Position numbers and translations under genes: made by a program. Below the pieces are notes generated by a model that was given only the letters and a program-made list of their open reading frames with translations, searched no databases and was not told where the DNA came from. Shown here piece by piece: positions 1 through 10,215 of a stretch of 64,000 nucleotides of DNA. Positions within the stretch are counted from its first letter, which is position 1. The number at the start of each line of letters is the position of its first letter. This DNA comes from Magnolia sinica (Eukaryota; Streptophyta; Magnoliopsida; Magnoliales; Magnoliaceae): positions 78,396,862 through 78,460,861 of the forward strand of contig NC_080584.1 of NCBI RefSeq assembly GCF_029962835.1, in the 5' to 3' direction.

Positions 1-66
1 AGGCGGGGGAGTCAAAACAGGCGTTGATTCAACTCCTCCTTAAATGCCTCTGCCGCATGGCAAGGC

Positions 67-74
67 TATAAAAG
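67..74 (+). promoter_or_regulatory. TATA box of the opposite-strand gene in Gypsy element 1
   Basis: TATAAAAG lies about 180 bases upstream of the first plausible ATG (252) of the plus-strand gene and is followed by a C/T-rich leader. The equivalent gene in element 2 has the identical box at the matching place (46004-46011, minus), which supports a real promoter. Confidence 0.6.
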
Positions 75-251
75 GAGGAGTAGGACACTTCTTTCCCATT
101 TTCATGCATTAGCTCCTTCTCCCGATTTCTCTTCTTTGTTATCACCATTTTCCCCACTGTTTTCATCTTCCTTTTCCTTTTTGCTTCCTTGTCTATGTAC
201 TTTTCGCCTCTCTGGTGAGTTTTCTCTCCCTCCCTTTCCTTTTCAATCTTA

Positions 252-2530
252 ATGGCAATGCATTCTTCAAGTCCTAGGGAGGGGATTTCCAGTGATGAGG
301 ACGAAACGAGACATCTCTGAAATGTCTCAGAATTGCACATTGCTGACGGAGATAGCGATTGGCACCAACGAAGCTTTCCAGTTCTCTGAAAGAGTGTCTG
401 GGACTTTAGCGGAACGTCCTGCTTTGGCAGACCCTTCTCACGAAGATGTATCTCTAGTGGCTGCCCCAGGCAGACCTAACCCTCCAGATATACCTGGGGA
501 GGAACTGGAAAAAGAGGATGAAGAGATTAAGGGGGCCAGTGTGTCGGTTCCTCTTAGAAGATCAGCACGGGCCATTGAATAGGCATACGAGGAAGGGGAG
601 GTTACCGAGGGAGGGGAGGCTGGAGACGAGCAGAGGGGTCCGGTCCCTTCGGTCTTAACTGAGGCGGACTTGGACAAAATTCGAGTCAGGTACCATGTCC
701 CTGACTCAATTATTCTTCGTCTCTCCCTCCCGAGTGAATTACCCGACCATCCTCCTGCTAGGATGGTTGCGATTTTTCAAGTCACTATGCAATGTGGCTT
801 GCGTCTGCCCATCAACTCGTTGCTTGAGATTTTTTTTTTCTAACTCTAAATCGCTCCCGGGCAGATAGTTTCGAATGGGTAGAGGAACTTGTTCGGATGC
901 TCAGTGCTGTGGGCTGAGACAGATTAGCCCCCACTGACTATCGATGAGTTTTTCTATCTGTATTAAGTACGGCCAAACCCTCAACAGCCCGGCTAGTACT
1001 TCTTGTGCGCTTGGCGGAACAAGGGCAGTCCTTTGATAACCGACCCTCCTACCTCCAACAAGCACTGGAGAGAGAGGTGGTTCTGGGCGTGCGATTGCTG
1101 GGAGACTACAGAGCTTGGGCTCTTCGAACCTCATGTTCCTCGAGCGTTCTCTAAAGCAGGTGACTCGGCGTTTCCTTCCTCTGCCTTTTCTTGTTACGAT
1201 ACTTTCGAGTCTGACTGAACACGTTTTGCAGATATCCTCAAGAAAAGGCCGAAGCTAGAAGCTGGTGCTTTAACTCGGATCAAGATTTAAAGGCAGTCTT
1301 GGAAGATACTTCTTCAGCCAGAGCGTCTTCTTATCTCTTGCTTAAACTCAACCGTGACAGGTATTCGCTGGTTGTTCTGACGCATTCTTCCTAGATTTTA
1401 TTCTAACTCTGTGCTTTGTCTGATATAGAGATGGCTGAAGCTCAGCCCCTTCTGAAACTAGCTTCCAAGATGAAGGCTCTTCTGAGGTCGATGCTTCTAT
1501 CGGAGACTCAACCTTTGAAGAAGCCGAAGATGGCTCCAAAGGCTAAGGGGACATCCACCCTGGTCACCTCTGCCCTGGTCATCCTGACTGTGGTCGTACT
1601 CTCTGACCCAGAAGAGAGGGCGGAAGAGGTGGGTGCGATTCCTACTAAGTCCCAGGTGGCTCCTAAGCCAAGACCCGTTACAGAGTGGGTCTCGGAACTG
1701 AGAGAGGAGCAGAGAGGGGAGACCTCAGGGGAGGAGATGACTCAATAGGAGCCTTTGCCCCTTCAGCGGGACATGTCGGTCATGGTCCCTTGGGCCATCT
1801 CTCATGGGGGAGAGACGAATTATGCTGGCCTCTGTAGCTCCCCCTCGAGGCGGGTTCTTGCTCACGCGACAAAGGTGCTGCTGGAGGTAAGGTCTTTGAT
1901 CTTTCCTGTCTTAAGTAGTTCACCACTCGTTTCGGCAACTTAGTTCTGATATCAAGTTTTCTTTTTACAGTTTGCCCCATGCGTGCTTAGGAGTGCTCGG
2001 ATCTTACTGTTGCTAAGAAGCGAGTCAATGAGCTGGATGTGCAGCTTGAAGGCGCTATGACTCGGGTCGGCTTGTTGTCGGGCAACTTGGGTCTTGCCAA
2101 AAAAGTTACCGAGGATGCCAAGGCCGAGTATGCCTGCACGGCCATGCTACTGAAAGAGGCTCAGGAGGAGAGTCGACGAGCTCGTCAAGCTTATGCCACT
2201 TACGGGGATTAGCTAGCCCGAATCAAGGTTGAGGTCAGGGCAACCATTGAGCAGGCCAAAGATGAGGCTAAGGACCAAGCCATAAAGGCCTTTCTTGAGT
2301 TCCAAGAGTTTTCGGATGACAGGGATCGCTTGTATCAGGATGGGTACACAGCTTGTATCCAGCTGATGAAGCAATATTTTCCCAACTTTGATCTCTCGAG
2401 ATTCGAAGAAGGTGCTTCTGGGTCTGAAGGTTCGGAGGCTGAGGCTGCCAGGTCTGCTGATGCTGCAGCTAGTATCGAGGTCGAGTACGAGGCAGCTCAA
2501 GAGGTTACTCTAAGTGGTGGTGGTAGCTAA
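252..2530 (+). pseudogene. Opposite-strand spliced gene of a Tat-type Gypsy element, copy 1
   Basis: The gene runs against gag-pol between the integrase end and the 3' LTR. Exon 1 encodes an acidic N-terminus (PPDIPGEELEKEDEEIK) and a segment YHVPDSIILRLSLPSELPD...GLRLPIN that resembles Pfam 'putative gypsy type transposon' (PF04195, recalled). Apparent introns are 1160-1231 (GTGACT...TTTTGCAG), 1361-1428 (GTATTC...GATATAG) and 1887-1970 (GTAAGG...TTTTTACAG). The last exon encodes a coiled coil (RVNELDVQLEGAMTRVGLL) and ends YQDGYTACIQLMKQYFPNFDLSRF plus a Ser/Ala/Glu-rich tail. In-frame stops at about 580, 850 and 2210 break it. Start choice between 252 and 292 is uncertain. The function is unknown; the host contains copies in both Tat elements here. 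Confidence 0.68.
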
Positions 2531-2848
2531 GTTTAAGGCACCTCCTGAGTTAGCTCCTAATGAACCCTGGAGCTTATTTTTTTTAGCACTCACACTAGCA
2601 TTTTAAGCAGACTAAGCTCTAGGGCAGGCTCGAGAGTATCTACAACCGAGGAAGAAGCTCGCACGTCATGGCCAACCTTTCTTTTGCCTTTAACCCTTTT
2701 ACTTTATCAATGTAATGTCAAAGCAAGATGTAACTCGATGTAACAAACACACTGATGAATGAATATACTTGGTTTTCTTTATTCATGTGACTCGGTTTAC
2801 AATTTTTTTTTCTTTTTTGAGTATTCCCAAACGCTTCACTTGGCCGAC

Positions 2849-3990
2849 CTAAGGGTAGTAGATTTTTAGATGCTCGGCATTCCACGGATGAGGTAGCAAT
2901 TGTCTGGTTAGGTCTTCCAATCGGTACGTTCCTGGTCGGATGGTGCTTGAGACGACATAGGGTCCTTCCCAATTAGGTCCCAGTGTGGCCGCGCCAACTT
3001 CCTTGGAATTAAGGAACATTTTTCGGATGACCAAGTCCCTGACTCAAAAATGCCTGACCTTGACTCGGGTATTGTAGAACCGAGCTACTTGTTGCTGTCG
3101 AGCCACCATTCGTAGCCGAGCTCTCCCTTTGTTCATCCATAAGATCGAGTCTGAGGACTAAGAGTTCTTCATTATCCTCTTCATTAAATGAACTGACTCG
3201 GGCTTAAAGCAACCCGATCTCGACTGGGGTGACGGCTTCTAAGCCATAAGTAAAGGAGTTTCTCCCGTAGCGGTTCGAGTCATGGTTTGGTATGCCCACA
3301 GTATCTTTAGGAGTTCTTCAGCCCATGCTCATTTGGCTCGGTTGAGCTTGGTTCAAAGATGCTGTTTGATAATCTTATTGACCACCTCAACCTATCCGTT
3401 CATTTGGGGATGATGGGGCGATGAGTACACATTTCTGATCCTGAGATTATTGCACATCTCTTAATAGCTCCTATTGTCGAACTGCTTCCCATTGTCAGTA
3501 ATAATAGTCCGGAGTATCCCGAACCGACAGACAATATTTTTCCATATAAAGTTCATGATCTTCTATTTGGTTATCTTCGCCAATGGCTCTACCTCGGCCC
3601 ACTTTGTAAAGTAGTCCACTACTAGGACAGCAAACTTGGTTTGGCCTTTTACCATAGGAGTGGTCCAATAATGTCGATTCCCCACTGTGTGAAGGGCCAA
3701 GGACCGGTCATAGGAGTCAGTTCCTCAGGAGGCTGTCTCGGAATGGCCACGAATCGCTGGCATTTGTCGCATCTCTGGACGAGCTTACAAGCATCGTATT
3801 AGATAGTTGGCCAGTAATATCCCTGACTTAAGACCTTGTGTGTGAGTGATCACCCTCCTGAGTGGTTTTCACAGATCCCTTCGTGGATCTCTCGTACTAC
3901 GTAGTTGGCTTCATCGGGATTTAGGCATCGTAATAAAGGAGCATAGAAACCTTTTTTTATATAGCATCCCATTAAGAATGATGTAGCGAG
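2849..3990 (-). pseudogene. Integrase region of Gypsy element 1 (decayed)
   Basis: Translated blocks on the minus strand include a CHKCQRF zinc-binding piece, WGIDIIGPL, VDYFTKWAEVEPL, a TDNGKQFDN catalytic-core block, SSPHHPQMNG, and a C-terminal barrel ending LGPNWEGPYVV, then WNAEHLKIYYP and the stop near 2850. Several in-frame stops interrupt it. Element 2 keeps only the last few residues of this protein (WNAEHLKVYYP), so this copy shows what element 2 has lost. Confidence 0.8.
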
Positions 3991-4006
3991 AAGCTCAGAT
4001 CTTCAA

Positions 4007-4560
4007 TCATTGAGCCTCAGCACGATCTTCGGGGAACTCTTTATTGTCAAGATATCGAACGATCAGGTCAAGCCAAGTAGGTTCCGAATCAATTGTGTAT
4101 ATGGTCGAGCTAACCGGGTCAGAGATACTCGGCTTAGCGATGTATTCGATTGAAACAAACCTGGGTATGTCATTTTTGTCGGTAGAGGTAAGTTTTACTA
4201 GTAGATTAACTTTAGCGTTTTCTATCCCAGGGATCCGAGTAACCACACACTGTTGAAATCCATCGATTAACTCTTTGGCTTTCTCCATGTATACTTTCAA
4301 TTGCTCTTTACGTGTTTGATACACACCGGTGACTTGATTAACGACCAATTGTGAATCACTAAAGACGTTGAGATGGGTAACGCCTAAACTGGCAGCAAGT
4401 CGGAGGCCGAGTAATAAAGCTTCATATTCTACCGTATTGTTCGAGGCTTGAAATCCAAGTCTTAAGGCATACTGCATGTAGGTTTGATCGAGAGTTTTCA
4501 GGATAACTCATGCCCCACTAGCCTTAGAGTTGGAGGAGCCTCGACATACAACTTCAGGGG
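4007..4560 (-). pseudogene. Second RNase H domain (Tat type) of Gypsy element 1
   Basis: The open frame at 4007-4477 holds the conserved blocks YALRLGFQASNN, EYEALLLGLRLAASLG and VFSDSQLVVNQV, which carry the Glu and Asp of an RNase H active site. A first RNase H precedes it, so this is the additional RNase H typical of the Tat lineage. The matching domain in element 2 (42549-42980) has YAVRLSFRASNNEAEYEALL. The N-terminal strand upstream of 4477 is broken. Confidence 0.82.
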
Positions 4561-6640
4561 ATTGGGTCGGGCGCTAACTCGGGAGAAGCAGTCATCGATT
4601 CCTCAATAGGCTCGGTAGCATGCTCAGGCATTGGATCAGCTTGTGGTATTATTTCAGCAATGAAGTTGGCCACGGCTTGCCCTTTGATTGCTACTCTCAT
4701 CTTGTATTGAATGTTGAATTCAATAAGTTCGATCGCCCACTTTTTAAGTCAGCCGGATGCTTTAGGCTTTTGAAGAATCTGACATAGTGGGAGGTCGGTC
4801 ATAACGACAATGGTATGAGCTTGAAAGTATGGCCGAAGCCACCGCGAAGAGATTACCAAGACTAAGGCCACCTTTTCTAGGGGCGGATATCTTGTCTCTG
4901 CCGGTAATAGTGCTTTGCTAATGTAATAGACCGACAACTGTTTTCCTTCGTGCTCTCGTATCAGAGCTTAGCTAACTGCTGCGTTAGACACGGCGAGATA
5001 CAAGAGCAGAGCCTCCCTTAACTCGGGTTTTGACAAGAGTGGTGGAAATCCAAGATAAGATTTCAATTCTTGAAATGCTGCTTCGCACTCTTCCATCCAA
5101 TCCACCGTTTGTCATCCCTTCAGTTCTTTGAAGAATGAGAGACATTTGTCGGTAGCTCAGGAGAGGAAGCGGTTAAGTGTGGCTACTCATCAGATCAGCC
5201 TTTGTATGTCTTTGATTGCTTTCGGAGACTCCATGTCAAGCAATGCCTTGATCTTCTTCGGATTTACCTCGATCCCTCGTTAGCTAACCAGGAATCTGAG
5301 GAACTTTTCCGAGCTTATGCCAAAGGCACACTTACTCGGATTTAACTTCATTTGGAACTTGTGTAAGATCAGGAACATTTCTTCTAGGTTGGTTATATGG
5401 TCGGCCGCATGTATACTTTTAATGAGCATGTCGTCAATGTATACTTCTATAGTTTGGCCGATTTGCCGAGTGAACATTTTGTTCACTAATCTTTGATATG
5501 TCACTCCAGCATTTTTCAAACCAAACGGCATCACTCTGTAACAGTAAAGACCTTTGTCAGTGACAAAGGTAGTCTTAGATTTATTAGATTGATGCATTAT
5601 AATTTGATTATAACCAGAATAAGTATCCATAAAATTAAGAAGCTCGTGCCCCACAGTGCTATCCATCAATTGATCGATCCTCGGAAGAGAAAAGTTGTCC
5701 TTTGTGTAGGCTTTATTTAGGTCGGTATAGTCAATACAGACTCGTCACTTCCCATTGGCTTTCTTCACAAGTATGATATTAGCTACCCATTCTGGGTAGT
5801 ATATCTCTTCTATGAATTTGGTCTTGAGGTGCTTGCTGACATCTTCTTCAATGATAGCGTACTTTTCAGGGCCGAGCGGGCGTCACTTCTGTCGGATCGG
5901 CCGGTAGGTCGAATCGATATTGAGTTAGTGAGTTATCACCGAAGGATCGATCCCTGGCATATCCTCATGATTCCATGCAAATACATCAGCATATCGTCGG
6001 AGTAAGGCTATCAAATTGTCTTTCAGGGGTGATTGCAGAGACGAGCCAATTTGCACCGTTTTGGATTCATCTGTCTTGACCAAAGGTACCGAGATAAGGT
6101 CTTCCACCAGTTGTCCTCATTCATGAGTTTCGACCCGGGGACCCAGTGAATCAATGATGGATACCTCGGCTGGAGATTTTACTGTTGTCGCGTAGCAGCA
6201 TCTTGCGTCTTACTGGTCTCCTTTAACGACTCCTACTCCCGACTCAATCGAGAATTTCATGGAAAGGTGGTATGTAGATACCACGACCTGGAGGAGACGT
6301 AAAGAGGGTCAGCTGAGTATGGCATTGTAAACGAATGACTAATCGACTATCAAAAAGTTGATCATTACTGTCGCCTGATGTGGAAGGTTTCCAGCAATAA
6401 GTGGCAGTGAGATGATTCCTTGTAGGAGTGTCTGTCCTCTTAAGAATCTGATCAATGGGGTACGAACCGGCCGCAATGCCGATCATTCAACACCCATTTT
6501 ATCGAACGCCTGAGTGAACAGCACGTCAGCAGACGATCCTATGTCGACGAGTCTGTGGAACACGCTTCAGTTCGCGATGGTGAGAGTGATGACTAATGCA
6601 TCATCATGGGGATGGTGAATGCCTCGAGCATCTTTATCAG
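4480..6640 (-). pseudogene. Protease, reverse transcriptase and RNase H region of Gypsy element 1
   Basis: A protease core lies near 6540-6570, but its catalytic triad reads Asp-Ile-Gly (VDIGSSADVL) instead of Asp-Thr-Gly. The RT follows: an N-terminal segment at 5925-6107 (DVFAWNHEDMPGIDPSV), then palm and fingers at 5280-5669 with the YIDDM catalytic motif at about 5430-5441 and the MPFGLKNAGVTYQRL block. RNase H-like sequence continues to about 4740 (LPLCQILQKPKASG). In-frame stops separate the blocks. In active relatives this polyprotein copies RNA into DNA in the cytoplasmic particle; here it is a fossil. Confidence 0.85.
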
Positions 6641-6879
6641 TGAACGAGATATAGTATTTTTCTCTCTTTTTTCTTTCAAAGGCCAAGCTATGATCAGGAT
6701 CTCAGACTCAGGTCAACTGATGCTCCTTGCGTGATTTTTCCGAGCATTATTTGAGTCGCCTCCTCCTCGGGGACTACCGATGATAGTACGGATTTCCTCC
6801 GTGGGTCGGTCATCACCCAGGTGTTCTTCGGCCATCCTGGTTCTTTCGATGTGTTCTCTGAGTTGGCCTTCTCGAATGA

Positions 6880-8336
6880 GTCTTTCAATCTCTTCTTTCA
6901 GATGAAAACAATCACTTATATTATGCCCATGATTGCGATGATAGTGGCAATACTTGTTCTTACTCTGTCAGTTGGGATTGCCTTGGAGTTTATCTGGCCT
7001 ATTGACGAATCCCTCACTTTTAATCTCCATCAAAACCTGCTCTTGAGGTTTGTTGAGTGGGGTATAGGTTGAAAACTTTCGGTCGGGTCATTTTCCTGAC
7101 TTACGTTCATTGCGCGTTCAATCGTCTTTGCACTTCTTCCCTCCAGCCGAGTCAACTTCCTTTCTAGCTGATTCTTTGGCCAGGGCTTTTGTATTCTGGG
7201 CGGCCTCACGTAAGTTCCGTGTTTCCTTGGCGTCTGTGTACTTATCCGACTGAGTCATGAACTCAGCTAGAGTTATAAGCGGATTCTTCTCCAGGGATGC
7301 CAGAAACGGCTTGTCCCTAATGCCTTGTGTGATTGAATTGAGTGTTGTCTCCTCTGAATGTTTCCAAACTTGAAGCAACTCAAAATTGAAACTCTTGATG
7401 AGTCTTTCTATTTTACGGCTCTCCCTCCTTCTGAACTATGTTGTTTAGATGCGCTGGGGGCTTCAACTTCTTCTTTCCACTAATGAAGTTGGTAAGGAAC
7501 GCATCACTAATCTCCGCAAACGAGCTAATGGACTTTGGTTTCAGCTGTTTGAACCAAAGTCAAGCTACGTCAGCTAAGGTGAGGGAAAAAGCTTGACACA
7601 TCACGGCATCCAAGGCATCATGCAATTCCATGTATGTTCGAAAGCATTCGATGTGTTCAGTTAGGTCAATTTTACTAGTGAAAGGTATAATCTGTGGAAG
7701 ACGAAACTGTTCCGGTAGCCGAGCTTGTATTACTTCCTCCATAAACGGGGATGCTTTTATTTCGGGCCTAGTTTGATGTGCATCCCGACTTTGTTTCATG
7801 TCCGTAATCACTTCCCGCACTTCTCTTCTGAAGTCTTGGAGGTCAGCTTTCTAGGGCTCGTCGCTTTCTGCCATTCCTTCAACCGGAGGCTGGCTGCACC
7901 TCCGTTGATCTATCTCATGTCGGAGATCAGTAGGGGGTAGCACGACAGTCATAGAATGAGTGGGCACTGGCTCAGACGGACTGTGGGGCTGACTTCGCTG
8001 AGGGACTGATCGCGAAGCGATAGGCTCAGGGTTGACGACTTGTCGTGGGACATTCGTCGCCTGACCATAGGGTTGAACTTGTTGCCGATGCATCTGCTCC
8101 AACATTTGTTTCATGACGTTTATGTTAGATCTAAGTTCCTGGATCTTTTTATCCAATCGCCCATTACCTTGGTTCCGCTGGGTATTTCTTGTCGCAGCAG
8201 AGGCTGCTAGACAAGCAGTGGAATCTTAGTGGTTGTCGAGTTGATCCTGAGCTCCTTGGGCTATGCTCGTACCCGATGGCTCAGTGACAACGACCTCATT
8301 TGGCTCTTCTTGAACCGTTCTTTTAGTTCTCACCAT
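6880..8336 (-). pseudogene. Gag region of Gypsy element 1 (decayed)
   Basis: The probable start is the ATG at 8336, just after the primer-binding site (protein begins MVRTKR). A first part with a short helical stretch (IQELRSNINVMKQMLEQM) is followed by the retrotransposon gag capsid region (LPQIIPFTSKIDLTEHIECF, then YMELHDALDAVMCQAF). A basic linker leads to a Tat-style zinc knuckle at about 6904-6950 (CHYHRNHGHNISDC). Stops and frameshifts split it, including one after LTLADVA at about 7560. Gag packages the element's RNA in intact relatives; this copy cannot make the full protein. Confidence 0.8.
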
Positions 8337-8391
8337 TAGAACGCGTTTACAGCTTCTGGATAGAGTGTAGAACATGACTTTTTATACCATT

Positions 8392-8411
8392 TCCCATAGA
8401 CGGCACCGATC
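8392..8411 (-). other. Primer-binding-site-like sequence of Gypsy element 1
   Basis: Directly after the LTR end the minus strand reads GATCGGTGCCGTCTATGGGA. It resembles the GGCGCCGTC...GGGA primer-binding sites typical of plant Gypsy elements. The tRNA cannot be assigned because the sequence has diverged. Confidence 0.55.
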
Positions 8412-9195
8412 TATTGATGCAAAAAACCTGATACACCTCCTTCTTCATCGCCACCTGCACAAGAAAGATGTAAAGGGGACCCTGGCTAAAGCCGGGGAAC
8501 CTCCGATGCTTAAGCCAGTGACTGGATAAGAAAGAAGGTCTTTTTAAGATATTTTCTGCCTACCTTTGATCCTAGAGACGTCCTTCTTTTATAAGAGTGA
8601 GAGGTCCCGACATGCAGGGATTCTCTTCCTCATTCTCAGGAGATTTGATTTGATTTGTTTATGGATTTCACTTGATCCCGAAATTCTCGAGATCAGATAT
8701 CCTTTTACTGGATTTTCAGGACTATATTTTAGGTTTACATTGTCTCTTCCTTGCTCAGCTCGGCCTTAATCGACTCTGATAGTAAATGAGTCTCGGATGG
8801 CTGTAAGGATGGAGCTTTTTGCCTTCTGTCGAATGAAATGGAGTCGATCCGTAACCGATATCCTTTCTTAATCTGATAGTCGACGCTATAACCGCCCTAA
8901 TATGGGACGGTTTTATGGTCGGTCAGGTGACTTCTAGCAGTCGGGTCTTAATCGGCCCCTTTAGACGTTGCTGCCTCGTTAGTCAAGTCATCTTTATGCG
9001 TCTTATATATTTTGTCTATGTCTCTTGACTCTTTAAGTCTCGGTCAGGATTCATTTCCTGCAACCCGAGTTAAGTCTCTCCTTTAGGCTTTGTCTTGTCT
9101 CGGTCCGACCAGTTGCCTCGGACCCTCGAACAGTGTCAGTAGAGTTGGTCCATTCCGTAATCGGGTCTCCGGACTTGTCATATTTTTCCCCAACA
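8412..9195 (-). repeat. 5' LTR of Gypsy element 1
   Basis: On the minus strand it begins TGTTGGGGAAAAATATGAC and ends GCATCAATA, next to a primer-binding-like sequence. The usual terminal CA appears as TA, a likely mutation. The right boundary is set by resumption of kinase homology (compare copy 2 near 21810). A TATA-like box lies at 9002-9009. The partner LTR lies outside the window, so the left boundary rests on alignment with the LTR end of element 2. Confidence 0.75.
9002..9009 (-). promoter_or_regulatory. Candidate TATA box in the LTR of Gypsy element 1
   Basis: The minus strand reads TATATAAG within AAAATATATAAGACGC, inside the LTR and upstream of gag, where the element's transcript should start. 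The assignment rests only on motif and position. Confidence 0.5.
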
Positions 9196-10146
9196 AGATT
9201 AATGTGCTGGATTATCCTGATCGTGATCACCTCTGTCCGAAACTACTTCTCTCCTTGCCGAAGCCCTTCGAGCTTCCTCACCGCCACCATTGTTTAATCA
9301 GGCAGAGTCCCTTTGAAAACAGAATCGAAACCTCCGCAGCCCAATGTCTTTGAGAAATTCTTCGTTGCAATCTGCAGGCTTCGGTAGCTGAATGCAATAA
9401 AAGAGCCTTGAACTGCCTCAGAACCAGCTATATTCCAATGCCTCTGCCACCTACAAATAAAAAACAGAGCAATACCCAATAGAAGAACAACCCCTGCACC
9501 CACACCTACGACAGCCCATGTATTGGTCCCCTTACTACGATCCGAAATCTTCAGTTCAGAGGCTGCAAGTCGGAGATGAAGTGGCTGGCCTTCACATTGC
9601 CATCAGACAGCTGCTTCAGATTCAGAACGGTCATTTAAACAAGCCAATTCACACTCTTTGATGCTCCCAACCACCAAAGATCGTGAGCCGTCCGGCAGCG
9701 TCATGTCGGGCAAAGCCTAAAACCTATTTTTCTCACTATCGAATGACCTGTTCTGCCCACACTCCAAATGGGTTTTCCTCATACACCCGCCCGACCAACT
9801 CCTTAAATTCCAGTCGTTCTGAGACTTAGGCTGAAAAGCAGGCAAGCACGTACAAGATGAGCTCTTCTCGATGCAGCTCCCAATGGAACCGCAAAGAGCA
9901 TAAACATTGCATTGAGATGTCGGCTGCACCTAGAACAGATCCATTGAGAGGAGTATTCCACCCATGAAATCATCTTGATCTGACCGGAATGATCAATCAC
10001 GAATCTGGAAAGGAAGTATTTTTAACTGAGTAATTGAAATACTTCCTCTATTCGTCATTGATGAAATTGAAATCGTAATTCCTCCGTTCACCTTGAATGA
10101 AATCGAAATCTTTCAATCGCATTTCAGGGACGTTGCTGCAAATTGC
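9196..10146 (-). pseudogene. G-type lectin receptor kinase copy 1, C-terminal fragment
   Basis: Aligned with copy 2, this piece covers the end of the S-locus domain, the EGF/PAN region (9717-9929, CNVYALCGSIGSC), the transmembrane helix (VVLLLGIALFFICRW) and the start of the kinase domain. It has several lesions: the glycine loop reads GCGGFDS with the last Gly replaced by Asp, a Gln codon has become TAA at 9294-9296, and about 60 bases are missing from the PAN domain near 9625. The rest of the kinase is cut off by Gypsy element 1 at 9195. The other side is cut by the Copia element at 10147, where ATTGC is duplicated. It cannot encode a working receptor. Confidence 0.9.
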
Positions 10147-10215
10147 TGAAGAGTTGAACACGACAAGTAAATGTAGTTTTATTTATTACAAATACGTGTA
10201 CACAACAAGGGTACA

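Larger units (their letters stand above)
1..9195 (-). mobile_element. Ty3/Gypsy Tat-type LTR retrotransposon, element 1 (3' end beyond left edge)
   Basis: Read on the minus strand, the order is 5' LTR (8412-9195), primer-binding site, gag, protease, reverse transcriptase, RNase H, a second RNase H, integrase, then an opposite-strand gene (about 252-2530). The second RNase H between pol and integrase marks the Tat lineage of Gypsy elements (family knowledge). The 3' LTR is not in the window. The element sits inside lectin kinase copy 1: kinase homology resumes exactly at 9196, directly after the LTR terminus. All frames contain stops, so it is not autonomous. Its internal order matches element 2 (30892-47090), but the LTRs are not obviously alike, so the two belong to related families rather than one. 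Confidence 0.88.
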
